In this document: in pieces, positions 1-5,915 of the stretch
Numbering within the stretch: position 1 is the first letter of the stretch
Layout: the number at the start of each line of letters is the position of its first letter
From: JBBRLA01 sp038231615
GTDB taxonomy: Bacteria; Myxococcota_A; Polyangia; Palsa-1104; JAEUJZ01
DNA: 9,953 nt
Direction: 5' to 3'
Assembly: GCA_038231615.1 (NCBI GenBank)
Contig: JBBRLA010000290.1
Location: 1 to 9,953 of the forward strand
The notes under the pieces: model-generated
What the model saw: the letters and a program-made list of their open reading frames with translations, nothing else
Databases searched by the model: none
What the model was told of the DNA's origin: nothing
Translations under genes and position numbers: made by a program

Positions 1-161
1 CCCCCTTCGCCTCACCCTTGAGACTCCGCGGAGCACAACGCGCATGCTCGCCGCATCCTGGCGCGTCTCCGCTACCGCTTTTCGGCGATGGTCTAGCTAT
101 TGGGAATCACTCGATTGACTCATTTATTTTTGAAATCGGTGAATCGAAGAGTTGTGAAAGA

Positions 162-208
162 GTGACAGCCGGGGCCGGGTGGCGCCGGCCCGGCTGCCAC
201 GTTTTTTT
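162..208 (+). terminator. Strong rho-independent terminator for a gene left of the window
   Basis: Bases 166-173 pair with 189-196 (CAGCCGGG with CCCGGCTG). After a bulged G at 174 the stem continues with CCGG (175-178) pairing CCGG (185-188), closing a six-base loop. A run of seven T follows at 202-208. The T run lies on the right, so it stops rightward transcription. No gene in the window ends just before it, so it must serve a plus-strand gene whose 3' end lies at or beyond the left edge. All three plus frames have stops or non-coding character here; I cannot tell which stop belongs to that gene. Confidence 0.85.
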
Positions 209-290
209 GTTGGATGCGTCGGCAGATACATGAGTAGGTTGTTCTGACTCTCAGGCGCGGATCCAGTTCTCCAAGAGAATTCCGGGCACG

Positions 291-310
291 CGCTCACTTT
301 TCCTACCCTC
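291..310. repeat. Dispersed direct repeat, copy 1
   Basis: The 20 bases from CGCTCACTTTT to CCTACCCTC recur at 2476-2496 in the same orientation with one extra T in the T run and no other difference. Both copies are intergenic and both have GGGC a few bases upstream. Function unknown. Confidence 0.6.
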
Positions 311-339
311 CTACCGGGCGCTGCGCCGGCTGGCCAAGG

Positions 340-441
340 TCAGCGATGCCCGGGGGATCGCTTGCGCCTGGGGATGGCCGGGTCGGACTTGCCATCCCCG
401 TTGAAGTCCCCCAGTGCCACCGAGCGGGCCTTCGAGTAGAC
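340..441 (-). pseudogene. Relic of an FG-GAP/VCBS calcium-binding repeat gene
   Basis: On the minus strand the 33-codon frame between stops at 442-444 and 340-342 encodes SVALGDFNGDGKSDPAI. The D-F-N-G-D-G-K-S-D part is the canonical calcium-binding loop DxNxDGxxD of FG-GAP/VCBS (integrin alpha-like) repeats of secreted proteins. The frame is open for only one repeat, has no start codon or ribosome site, and turns into unrelated sequence after the motif. It is therefore best read as a fragment left by deletion or decay of a larger surface-protein gene. A chance match is unlikely given how complete the motif is, but the fragment is very short. Confidence 0.5.
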
Positions 442-448
442 TCATTGG

Positions 449-766
449 ATGAAGGACTTCGACACCGGCGATCGCGCGAGCATCCTGCGACGGATCATCG
501 ACCGGGTGTTGCACGGGCCCGGGCACCTCGATCCCGCCGTCCGTCAGGCCGCCGCCAGAGGGGAGGCGTCCGGCCCGCTCGGCGCCTATGTGCAGAAGGT
601 GGCCCTTCATGCCTACCGCGTCACCGACGAAGACATCGACGCCCTGCGGGCCGCCGGCCATAGCGAGGACCAGATCTTCGAGATCACCGTCAGCACCGCC
701 CTCGGGCAGGGGCTGCGCCGCCGCGAGCGCACCCTGGCCGCCTTGCGAGGAGAGACATGCGACTGA
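449..766 (+). CDS. Small AhpD/carboxymuconolactone-decarboxylase-like protein without redox cysteines
   Basis: A 105-residue helical protein. An in-frame TAG at 437-439 leaves the ATG at 449 as the first start; no good Shine-Dalgarno sequence precedes it. Residues about 50-100 (VTDEDIDALRAAGHSEDQIF, then a TALGQGLRRRERTLAAL helix) have the style of the C-terminal helices of the AhpD/CMD family, in which 'LRxAGxSDxQIxE' follows the active site. The CxxC-xxx-H motif is absent; the only cysteine is the next-to-last residue. Its stop overlaps the start of the downstream AhpD-like selenoprotein by 10 bases (ATGCGACTGA), so the two are almost certainly translationally coupled. I infer that it is a non-catalytic partner subunit of that peroxidase; no function is known to me. 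Family call is by sequence style only. Confidence 0.75.
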   Translation: MKDFDTGDRASILRRIIDRVLHGPGHLDPAVRQAAARGEASGPLGAYVQKVALHAYRVTDEDIDALRAAGHSEDQIFEITVSTALGQGLRRRERTLAALRGETCD

Positions 767-1341
767 AGCAAGTCGAGCGAGGGCATGCCCTGCCCCAGAA
801 GCTGCTCTTGCTTCTCATCCGTCTGGTCAGCCGGCGCGAGGCCCCGGATGTGGTGAAGGCGCTGCTCTACCGCCCTAAGTTCTGGGGGCAGGCCATGAAC
901 GAATTCTTCCAAAATGTCATGCGCGGTCCCTCCGACTGGTCCGTGGGCGAGCGCGAGCTTTTCGCGGCCTTCGTCTCGGTACTGAATCAGTGCCCTTTTT
1001 GACGTGACTCCCACGGCGCGGTCGCGTCGAAGGTGCTCGGTGACTCCCTGGTGCGGGCGGTGCTCGCGGACTATCGCAGCGCGCCCATCGACAATCGTCT
1101 GCGGGCGATGCTCGGTTATCTGGAAAAGCAGGCGCTGACCCCGGAAGAGATCGGCCCGCCCGACGTGGCGATCCTGCGACAGGCGGGGATCGGCGACCAG
1201 GCCATCCTCGATGCCGTCGACGTGTCGGTAGCGTTCCACACCATCAACCGGGTGGCCGACGCCACCGGCTTTACCCTCCAGGACGAGCGCGGCTATGCCG
1301 CCTCTGCCACCATGCTGCTCAAGCGTGGCTACAAGATATAG
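757..1341 (+). CDS. AhpD-like selenoprotein (alkylhydroperoxidase/CMD family), TGA at 1000-1002 read as selenocysteine
   Basis: A conventional reading stops after 81 residues at TGA 1000-1002, but the same frame continues without another stop to TAG 1339-1341, giving 194 residues. The sequence at the TGA is G-E-R-E-L-F...N-Q-C-P-F-[TGA]-R-D-S-H. This matches the AhpD active site: Glu67, Cys79, Sec82 and His86 have the spacing of Glu118, Cys130, Cys133 and His137 of Mycobacterium tuberculosis AhpD, with Sec at the second cysteine. The part after the TGA is typical family sequence (LTPEEIGPPDVAILRQAGIGDQ, then FHTINRVADATGF), so both halves belong to one protein. AhpD-like proteins with CxxU sites are a known bacterial selenoprotein group. 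A good ribosome site (GAGGAGA, 747-753) precedes the ATG, which overlaps the upstream partner gene. Expected role: cytosolic thiol/selenol peroxide reduction or disulfide exchange; substrate unknown. The machinery for Sec is not in the window. The alternative is a nonsense mutation, which would have had to hit exactly the catalytic codon. Confidence 0.88.
998..1031 (+). promoter_or_regulatory. Candidate bacterial SECIS element at the selenocysteine codon
   Basis: Bases 998-1009 can pair with 1020-1031 without interruption (12 pairs, three of them G-U), enclosing the TGA in the lower stem and leaving a 10-base loop at 1010-1019. A competing fold puts a mini-hairpin at 1013-1027 (GCG 1016-1018 with CGC 1023-1025, plus two pairs below a bulged G) with loop CGGU at 1019-1022. 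That loop starts 16 bases after the TGA and has G in its second position, which fits the published bacterial SECIS rules (G among the first two loop bases, 16-37 bases from the TGA). Which fold forms cannot be decided by eye. Confidence 0.5.
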
Positions 1342-1584
1342 CGAAGCGCCTCGGTCAGCGCTGTGCGTGGCGTCCGGCCGCCCGCCAAGGGCAGGTAGAT
1401 CGTCCGAGACAGACCTCGCGGTAGCTCGGCGCTCATAGTGACGGCACGAGCCGCAGCCCAGCCTCGACGCGCTGCATGATCGTCGGAGCCGGCGATGGCG
1501 GAGAAGTCCTTCAGGGAGGGGGCCATGGCGAGGATAGGAGCCCGACGGCCTGACGGGGCGAAGGGCCCTGTCCGTACATCAGGG
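1342..1584. other. Convergent intergenic region
   Basis: The plus-strand selenoprotein gene and the minus-strand antitoxin gene end facing each other across 243 bases. I see no gene and no convincing terminator. Two weak hairpins without T runs are present: AGCGC/GCGCT at 1345-1362, and CCTGAC/GTCAGG at 1549-1589, the latter overlapping the antitoxin stop codon. Bases 1341-1354 differ by one position from part of the 31-bp tandem repeat near the right end of the window. Confidence 0.45.
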
Positions 1585-2013
1585 TCAGGCGGCAGACTTC
1601 TTGAGCACTGCGACGCTTCCGGGCACGTCCCTCATGACGCGCAGCAGGCTGTCCACGACAGGAGGCTGTGCCAGTCGTCCTGCCTCCCATCGTTCCACCA
1701 GCCGGACCGGGCTGCGCAAGAGCACGGCCAGGCGAGCCGAAGTCAGTCGGAACCGCTGCCGGATTTCGTGGATCTCCTCGGGAGATAGCAGCCTCTCTCT
1801 CTGGCGGTACAGGGCTAGCGCCTTCTCTCGAAGGGCCGTCGCGTCCTCCAGGCGCAGCACCACCTCATCGCACTGTGGGCAGCGGAGGTGGGTGGCATGG
1901 GGTACGGGCACAAGGGTCCGGTTCACCGGAGCCTGTAGTGTCCGCTTGCGTTCAACCATGAGCGTGCCGCACTTAGGGCAAGCGTCATCGGGCACTGCGC
2001 CTCGTTGAGACAT
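1585..2013 (-). CDS. MqsA/YgiT-type antitoxin with zinc-finger and HTH domain
   Basis: A 142-residue protein when started at ATG 2013, seven bases after the toxin stop; an in-frame ATG at 2058 would overlap the toxin by 38 bases. I prefer 2013 because the extra N-terminus (TTSMATTKASRRA) shows no domain. Residues 12-15 and 45-48 form two CxxC pairs (CPKC, CPQC), the zinc ribbon of YgiT/MqsA proteins. Residues about 78-113 are an Xre-type helix-turn-helix (LTSARLAVLLRSPVRLVERW, then EAGR). Known family role: the N-terminal zinc domain binds the toxin and the C-terminal HTH binds the operon promoter and represses it. The toxin-first gene order is that of mqsRA. Confident as an antitoxin; the exact subfamily is less sure. 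Confidence 0.87.
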   Translation of the reverse strand: MSQRGAVPDDACPKCGTLMVERKRTLQAPVNRTLVPVPHATHLRCPQCDEVVLRLEDATALREKALALYRQRERLLSPEEIHEIRQRFRLTSARLAVLLRSPVRLVERWEAGRLAQPPVVDSLLRVMRDVPGSVAVLKKSAA

Positions 2014-2020
2014 CGCCCGC

Positions 2021-2341
2021 CTACTCGCCTTCGTCGTCGCCATCGAAGTTGTCCTCATGGAAAGAAATGACGATGCAACTCTGTCGCACCGCCACCTTTA
2101 CATAGATCTGCAGGTCAGCCAAGACGGGCTTGAACACATAAAGCCAGTCGAAGGGCTCCTGCTCGAACCGCAGCCTTTCCACAAAGTCGCCCATCGAGAG
2201 ATCGCCAAGAACCTCCAGGGCGTCCGGCTCATCGACTCCGAGTTCGTCCATTTCGTCGTAGGCTTTCCAGGTGAAACGCACCCGTCCCGCCTCGACGAAG
2301 GCATGGATGGTTCGGAGAACCTGTGGGAGCCACCGCGGCAC
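2021..2341 (-). CDS. MqsR-like toxin (RelE-fold mRNA interferase family)
   Basis: A 106-residue protein starting at GTG 2341. The layout follows MqsR: an N-terminal helix (VLRTIHAFVEAGRVRFTWKA), then 'DALEVLGDLSMGDFVERL', aligning with MqsR 'EALACVLELTPRDFYKSM', then a strand-rich C-terminal part (WLYVFKP, IYVKVAV, CIVISFHED), aligning with MqsR 'AYVKF...VLVVSFKE'. Family members cleave mRNA, in E. coli at GCU, and are neutralised by the antitoxin encoded next to them, here seven bases downstream. The tail is acidic (EDNFDGDDEGE). The alignment is remembered rather than computed, and catalytic residues cannot be assigned with certainty. DUF4258-type RelE-fold toxins are the main alternative. 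Confidence 0.8.
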   Translation of the reverse strand: MPRWLPQVLRTIHAFVEAGRVRFTWKAYDEMDELGVDEPDALEVLGDLSMGDFVERLRFEQEPFDWLYVFKPVLADLQIYVKVAVRQSCIVISFHEDNFDGDDEGE

Positions 2342-2347
2342 CTCGGC

Positions 2348-2356
2348 AGTATAGCA
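2348..2356 (-). promoter_or_regulatory. Extended -10 promoter element of the toxin-antitoxin operon
   Basis: The minus strand reads TGCTATACT, an extended -10 (TGn followed by TATACT, five of six consensus bases). It ends six bases before the GTG start of the toxin, so transcription would begin at or next to the GTG and the message would be leaderless. I see no good -35 box at 16-18 bases, which is common for extended -10 promoters. No clear operator palindrome is visible. Confidence 0.45.
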
Positions 2357-2361
2357 GCAAC

Positions 2362-2387
2362 AAAAGCCGCAGCCCGCCGTGGGGCTT
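2362..2387 (-). terminator. Possible weak terminator between ompA-family gene and toxin-antitoxin operon
   Basis: On the minus strand AAGCC (2387-2383) can pair with GGCTT (2368-2364), or AGCCC (2386-2382) with GGGCT (2375-2371); a short TTTT at 2365-2362 follows. The stem is only five pairs and the T run is short, so this is tentative. It lies 118 bases after the OmpA stop and directly before the toxin promoter. Confidence 0.3.
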
Positions 2388-2475
2388 ATCTGGCGACGTC
2401 AGTTACACGAGTTGGAGGCGCCGATACCATCGATCCCTCGAAGCGTAGGCTCCGGGTTGGGCGAATCAGGCGGGC

Positions 2476-2496
2476 CGCTCACTTTTTCCTACCCTC
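2476..2496. repeat. Dispersed direct repeat, copy 2
   Basis: A 21-base match to 291-310 in the same orientation, with five T instead of four as the only difference. It lies nine bases beyond the stop codon of the OmpA-family gene. Together the two copies bound a 2.2-kb segment with the AhpD pair and the toxin-antitoxin pair. Confidence 0.6.
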
Positions 2497-2504
2497 TGGG
2501 TGGG

Positions 2505-4646
2505 CTATTTCTCCTGATCGGGGCCCTTGTCGGCGGCCTTCTTCTTCTTGCCGCCCTTCTTCTCGCCCTTGGCCTTGTCGGCCTTCTTGTCGGCCTTGTC
2601 CTTGCGAGCGGGGTCCTCTGCGGTGCCCGGAGTGGACGCATCCGGCGCCGGGGCGCTGTTCTGGACCTGCGGCGGGTCCACGATGTGGAATTCGACGCGG
2701 CGGTTCAGGGCGCGGCCCTTGTTGGTGGCGTTGTCGGCGATTGGCCGGCTGGGGCCGTAGCCCTTGGCCTCCAGGCGATCGGCGGCGATGTCATGCTCCA
2801 CCAGCCAGCGCATGACCGACTTGGCGCGACGATCCGACAGGTCGGTGTTCAGCTCCGGCTTGCCCTTGTTGTCAGTGTGACCCTCGATGCCCACGCGCTT
2901 GATCGTCGGCACCACCTTCAGGGTGTCGGCCACCGCCTGCAACACCGGGAAGCTCTGCTTCTGGATGATGTCCTTGTTGGTGGCGAAGAACACCTGCCTC
3001 AGGATGACGATCATCCCGCCCTTCATCTCGACCAGGCCGGGGCAGCCGTTCTTCTTGGGATCGGGGCTGGGCGCGCCAGGCTTGTCCGGGCACGCGTCCA
3101 CCGCATCAGGCACGCCGTCGTGGTCGCGGTCGGGCAGCGGGCAGCCGATCTTCTCGGGGTCCGGATGCAGGCCTGCCGGTACGTCGGGGCATTGATCGAC
3201 GCTGTCGAAGATGGTGTCGCCGTCTTTGTCGGTGTCGGGGCAGCCCGGCCGCCTGGCATCGGGGTGCGGGCCAGCGGGGATGTCGATGCACTGGTCGACG
3301 TCGTCGTATACGCCGTCGCCGTCCTTGTCCAAAAGCGGGCAGCCCGGCCGTTTGGCATCCGGGTGGTTGCCCTGGGGCACATCCGGGCACTGGTCGACGT
3401 CGTCGTACACGCCGTCGCCATCGCTGTCCAAAAGCGGGCAACCCGGCCGTTTGGCATCCGGGCGATCGCCCTTGGGCACGTCGGGGCACTGGTCGTCATC
3501 GTCAAGCACGCCGTCGTGGTCGCGATCGAGCGGCGGACAGCCGTTCTTCGCCGGGTCCTTGGAGATCACACCGGGGACATCCGGGCAGGCGTCTTCGGTG
3601 TCGAGGATGTCGTCATGGTCGCGGTCGAGGACCGGCTTCTTCGGCTCGTGCATCGGGGCGTAGGCGATGCGCAGGAGCGCCCGCCCATCCGGGGTGCCGG
3701 GCTCGCGCAGGATGCCGATGCCGCCGCCGATGCCAACCTGGATCAGCCGGGCGATGTTGTAATGGACGCCCAGGAGCGCCTCGATGCTGGTGTAGCTCTG
3801 CTCGAAGGCGTGCCCGCCGGTCACCACGGTGCTGGCGATAAACTCCGGACCGATGGAGAAGCGCAGGTCGGTGTTGGCATAAGCCACCGCGGCACCCACG
3901 TTGACCTCGGAGCCGATGGTGTTGCCACTGCCGGTGGGCAGGGTGCCGATGGACTGATCGGGGCGATAGTAGAAGCTGCCGGTGAAGGACCACAGGACGC
4001 TGTGGGTCAGGCCGCCGAGCACCACCTTGGGCATGACGCGCACCCAGCTCTCGCCGATCTGCGCGGGGAACGAGCTGGTGTAGTGGTTGATGGGGATCCA
4101 CACGTAGGCCCCGGCGCTGACGGAAAAGGCGTCCTTGTAGGGTTGGCCCCAGATGCGCACCATGGCCCCCAGGCGCGGGTCGCCCGCGGCCACGCCGGAG
4201 AGCGGGGACACGCCGCCCTGGGTCGTGCCGGTCTCCAGCAAGGTGACGGGCAGCGAGGCGCTGACCAGCACCCGATCGAGGAACGATCCGGCCAGGTCCA
4301 CGTGGGCCAGAAGCTGGTGCTCGATGGCTGAGCCCTGGGCGTTGAACGACCCACCGGGGGCGGTGACGCCGAAGACCAGTGGGTTGTGAGCGTAGTTTAG
4401 CGTCAGCCCGCCGGCAAAATAGCGGGTCGAGCTGTACCACGGATGGTCGACCCAGAAGGACCACTCGCCCGCGGCGGTGGGTTCATAGCGGTTGACCTGA
4501 AAGCCCTGGCGGTCCTGCGCCCGTGCCGGTCGTTGCCACAGCAACGTGAACAGGGAGAAGAGCGAGAGGAGGAACGCGCGATGGAGGATTCGACGCACGG
4601 TAGGCCCCTTTGCGAAGCGTTGGGGAGAAGTGGTGATGGTCATCAT
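2505..4646 (-). CDS. OmpA-family outer-membrane protein with six thrombospondin type 3 repeats
   Basis: A 713-residue protein. A signal peptide ends at about A43 (QRPARA). Residues about 45-332 look like an outer-membrane beta barrel (alternating aromatic and glycine-rich strands). Residues 340-536 are six Asp-rich calcium-binding TSP3 units of about 33 residues (DxDxDGVxDxxDxCPDxPxG, then CP). Residues about 548-655 are the OmpA C-terminal peptidoglycan-binding domain, with the hallmark GHTDNKG...LSDRRAKSV and NRRVEF. The last 35 residues are very lysine-rich. The role is probably a link between outer membrane and cell wall. ATG 4646 lies 15 bases after the upstream surface-protein gene, suggesting one operon. 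GTG at 4598 (residue 17) has a better ribosome site (AAAGGGG, six-base spacing) and would leave a more normal signal peptide of about 27 residues, so it may be the real start. Confidence 0.92.
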   Translation of the reverse strand: MMTITTSPQRFAKGPTVRRILHRAFLLSLFSLFTLLWQRPARAQDRQGFQVNRYEPTAAGEWSFWVDHPWYSSTRYFAGGLTLNYAHNPLVFGVTAPGGSFNAQGSAIEHQLLAHVDLAGSFLDRVLVSASLPVTLLETGTTQGGVSPLSGVAAGDPRLGAMVRIWGQPYKDAFSVSAGAYVWIPINHYTSSFPAQIGESWVRVMPKVVLGGLTHSVLWSFTGSFYYRPDQSIGTLPTGSGNTIGSEVNVGAAVAYANTDLRFSIGPEFIASTVVTGGHAFEQSYTSIEALLGVHYNIARLIQVGIGGGIGILREPGTPDGRALLRIAYAPMHEPKKPVLDRDHDDILDTEDACPDVPGVISKDPAKNGCPPLDRDHDGVLDDDDQCPDVPKGDRPDAKRPGCPLLDSDGDGVYDDVDQCPDVPQGNHPDAKRPGCPLLDKDGDGVYDDVDQCIDIPAGPHPDARRPGCPDTDKDGDTIFDSVDQCPDVPAGLHPDPEKIGCPLPDRDHDGVPDAVDACPDKPGAPSPDPKKNGCPGLVEMKGGMIVILRQVFFATNKDIIQKQSFPVLQAVADTLKVVPTIKRVGIEGHTDNKGKPELNTDLSDRRAKSVMRWLVEHDIAADRLEAKGYGPSRPIADNATNKGRALNRRVEFHIVDPPQVQNSAPAPDASTPGTAEDPARKDKADKKADKAKGEKKGGKKKKAADKGPDQEK
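3243..3440 (-). repeat. Near-identical tandem TSP3 repeat units in the DNA
   Basis: Two consecutive 99-base units (residues 403-435 and 436-468) are nearly identical in sequence, including synonymous positions: 3292-3363 and 3391-3462 differ at only about five of 72 bases. The outer units are clearly more diverged. This points to recent duplication or gene conversion within the calcium-binding array. Confidence 0.75.
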
Positions 4647-4661
4647 CAGCGTCTGACGTCG

Positions 4662-5915
4662 CTAGTTCCGGGCCGGGTCCCCCTTGGGATGCCGGCGCGA
4701 GAGGAAGCTCAGCCAACGATTCAGTGCGAGCATAAAACCCAGCCAGAGCCAAAGGCCGACACCCAGTGCGCCCGGGCCGGCAGCCTGCTGCGACGCCACC
4801 GAGCAGCCGAAGCCGCCGCCGTTCAAGGTCGGCCGCTGGGGTACGAAGGCAAGGGTGATGCCGGCGCTGTTGTTGCTCAGGTCCGGATCCGGAGTGGTGG
4901 CGGCCACGGTGGCGGCCAGGGTGATCGAGGTCAGGGACAGATCGGGCAAAAGGGTCAGGTTCAACACAGTGGACAGCCCCTTGCCCAGCCCCTGGCGCTG
5001 ACAGGTGAGGGACTGGTCCTGCTGCACGCACTGCCAGCCGTCATTGCCGGGCGCGTCGGTCAGCACGCTCTGCGCCGGCAGCTTGATCGCCAGCGAGGCG
5101 TTGACCGCGTCGGAGGGCCCAAGGTTGTTGACGGTGATGGCGAAGGGGATGGGGGTCCCGGCGTAAAGCGGCCCGGGGTTCGAGGCGATCTGCACCGCCA
5201 GGTCGGCGGCCGTGCCGATGACATCGCTGTCCGTGGCCGTGTTGTTGGTCAGGTCGGGGTCGGTGATGCCATCGGGCACGGTCACGGTGGCGCTAAAGTC
5301 GAGGGTGCCGACGGCGGCCTGCGGCAGGGCCGCGGCGACGAAGTAGGTGATCTTGGCGCCCGGGGCCAGGCTGGCCGTGGTGGTCAAGGCACCGTTGCCC
5401 CGAGGGTCGTCGCAGCGAGTGGTGTTCGGGTCGCCCGAGGCCACCACGCAGGTCCACGACTGGGAGGCCAGGTTCTGATTGACCTTGCTGGTCACCTGGG
5501 CGTTTTGCACCGGCATGGGCCCGATGTTGGTGACAGTCACGACGTAGTTGGTCGATGCGCCCGGCAGGAGCGCGGCGACACCATCGCTGGCGGTGATCGA
5601 AAGGTCGGCGGGGGCGCAGATCGGGCCGGCCACGCCGGGCACGACGCTCTCGGCGACCGTGCCGACATGCCCCGCGGTTGCGCCGTTGGTGCGGAAGGAC
5701 ACCACGCCAAGCGACGTGCTGGTGCCGCCGATGCCGCCGATGACGGGGGCCCCCTGGCCCAGAAGCGCCGCGATCCCCGTCGGGCCGGCGATGTAGCCGC
5801 CCCCGCCGCCGCCACCGGGCCCCTCGGCCTCCAGCAGGACCGTCACCTGACGGCCGCCCTGGCCGCCGATGGCCTCGACGTTGATCGGGCTGACGTTGGG
5901 GGTGACCAGCACCAC
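4662..5915 (-). CDS. C-terminal part of a frameshifted surface protein: DUF11 repeats and MYXO-CTERM tag
   Basis: This frame continues the protein that begins at 7354; the formal start at 5915 lies inside the old gene and has no ribosome site. The 417 residues start with Gly-rich sequence (GGQGGRQVT, then GPGGGGGGGY). Two DUF11 domains follow, at about 103-233 and 237-356, each with 'ADLxxxxxxxxxxxxAGxxxxxxVTVxNxGP', a cysteine pair and 'DPDLTNNTA'/'DPDLSNNSA' ends. The tail is GGGFGCSVAS, a hydrophobic helix (GALGVGLWLWLGFMLALNRW) and SRRH: a Gly-Cys/TM/Arg sorting tag of the MYXO-CTERM (GC_trans_RRR) type, with Cys371. In known systems a myxosortase cleaves at this tag and the protein is held at the cell surface. 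The gene is followed after 15 bases by the OmpA-family gene. Confidence 0.85.
   Translation of the reverse strand: MVLVTPNVSPINVEAIGGQGGRQVTVLLEAEGPGGGGGGGYIAGPTGIAALLGQGAPVIGGIGGTSTSLGVVSFRTNGATAGHVGTVAESVVPGVAGPICAPADLSITASDGVAALLPGASTNYVVTVTNIGPMPVQNAQVTSKVNQNLASQSWTCVVASGDPNTTRCDDPRGNGALTTTASLAPGAKITYFVAAALPQAAVGTLDFSATVTVPDGITDPDLTNNTATDSDVIGTAADLAVQIASNPGPLYAGTPIPFAITVNNLGPSDAVNASLAIKLPAQSVLTDAPGNDGWQCVQQDQSLTCQRQGLGKGLSTVLNLTLLPDLSLTSITLAATVAATTPDPDLSNNSAGITLAFVPQRPTLNGGGFGCSVASQQAAGPGALGVGLWLWLGFMLALNRWLSFLSRRHPKGDPARN

Larger units (their letters stand above)
1..448. other. Gene-free stretch at the left edge
   Basis: I see no intact gene here. The stretch holds an AT-rich patch (about 105-160) that stands out from the GC-rich surroundings, the terminator at 162-208, one copy of a dispersed 20-base repeat at 291-310, and a short relic of an FG-GAP repeat gene at 340-441. 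A promoter for the gene starting at 449 must lie in the right part, but I could not identify one with confidence. Confidence 0.6.

Noticed and set aside
18..233. 71-codon plus-strand ORF
   Set aside because: It runs through a strong terminator stem and T run and has no recognisable protein character.
613..1239. 208-codon minus-strand ORF
   Set aside because: It lies opposite the AhpD-like gene pair, which has the real motifs and ribosome site.
1329..1526. 65-codon minus-strand ORF downstream of the antitoxin
   Set aside because: No recognisable domain, no ribosome site, and it overlaps the end of the selenoprotein gene.
1549..1589. Hairpin at the antitoxin stop codon as a terminator
   Set aside because: A six-pair stem but no T run on the minus strand and a large loop.
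2379..4331. 650-codon ORF on the plus strand opposite the OmpA gene
   Set aside because: It is the antisense shadow of a clear OmpA gene; its repeats mirror the TSP3 array and it has no domain of its own. High GC makes such ORFs common.
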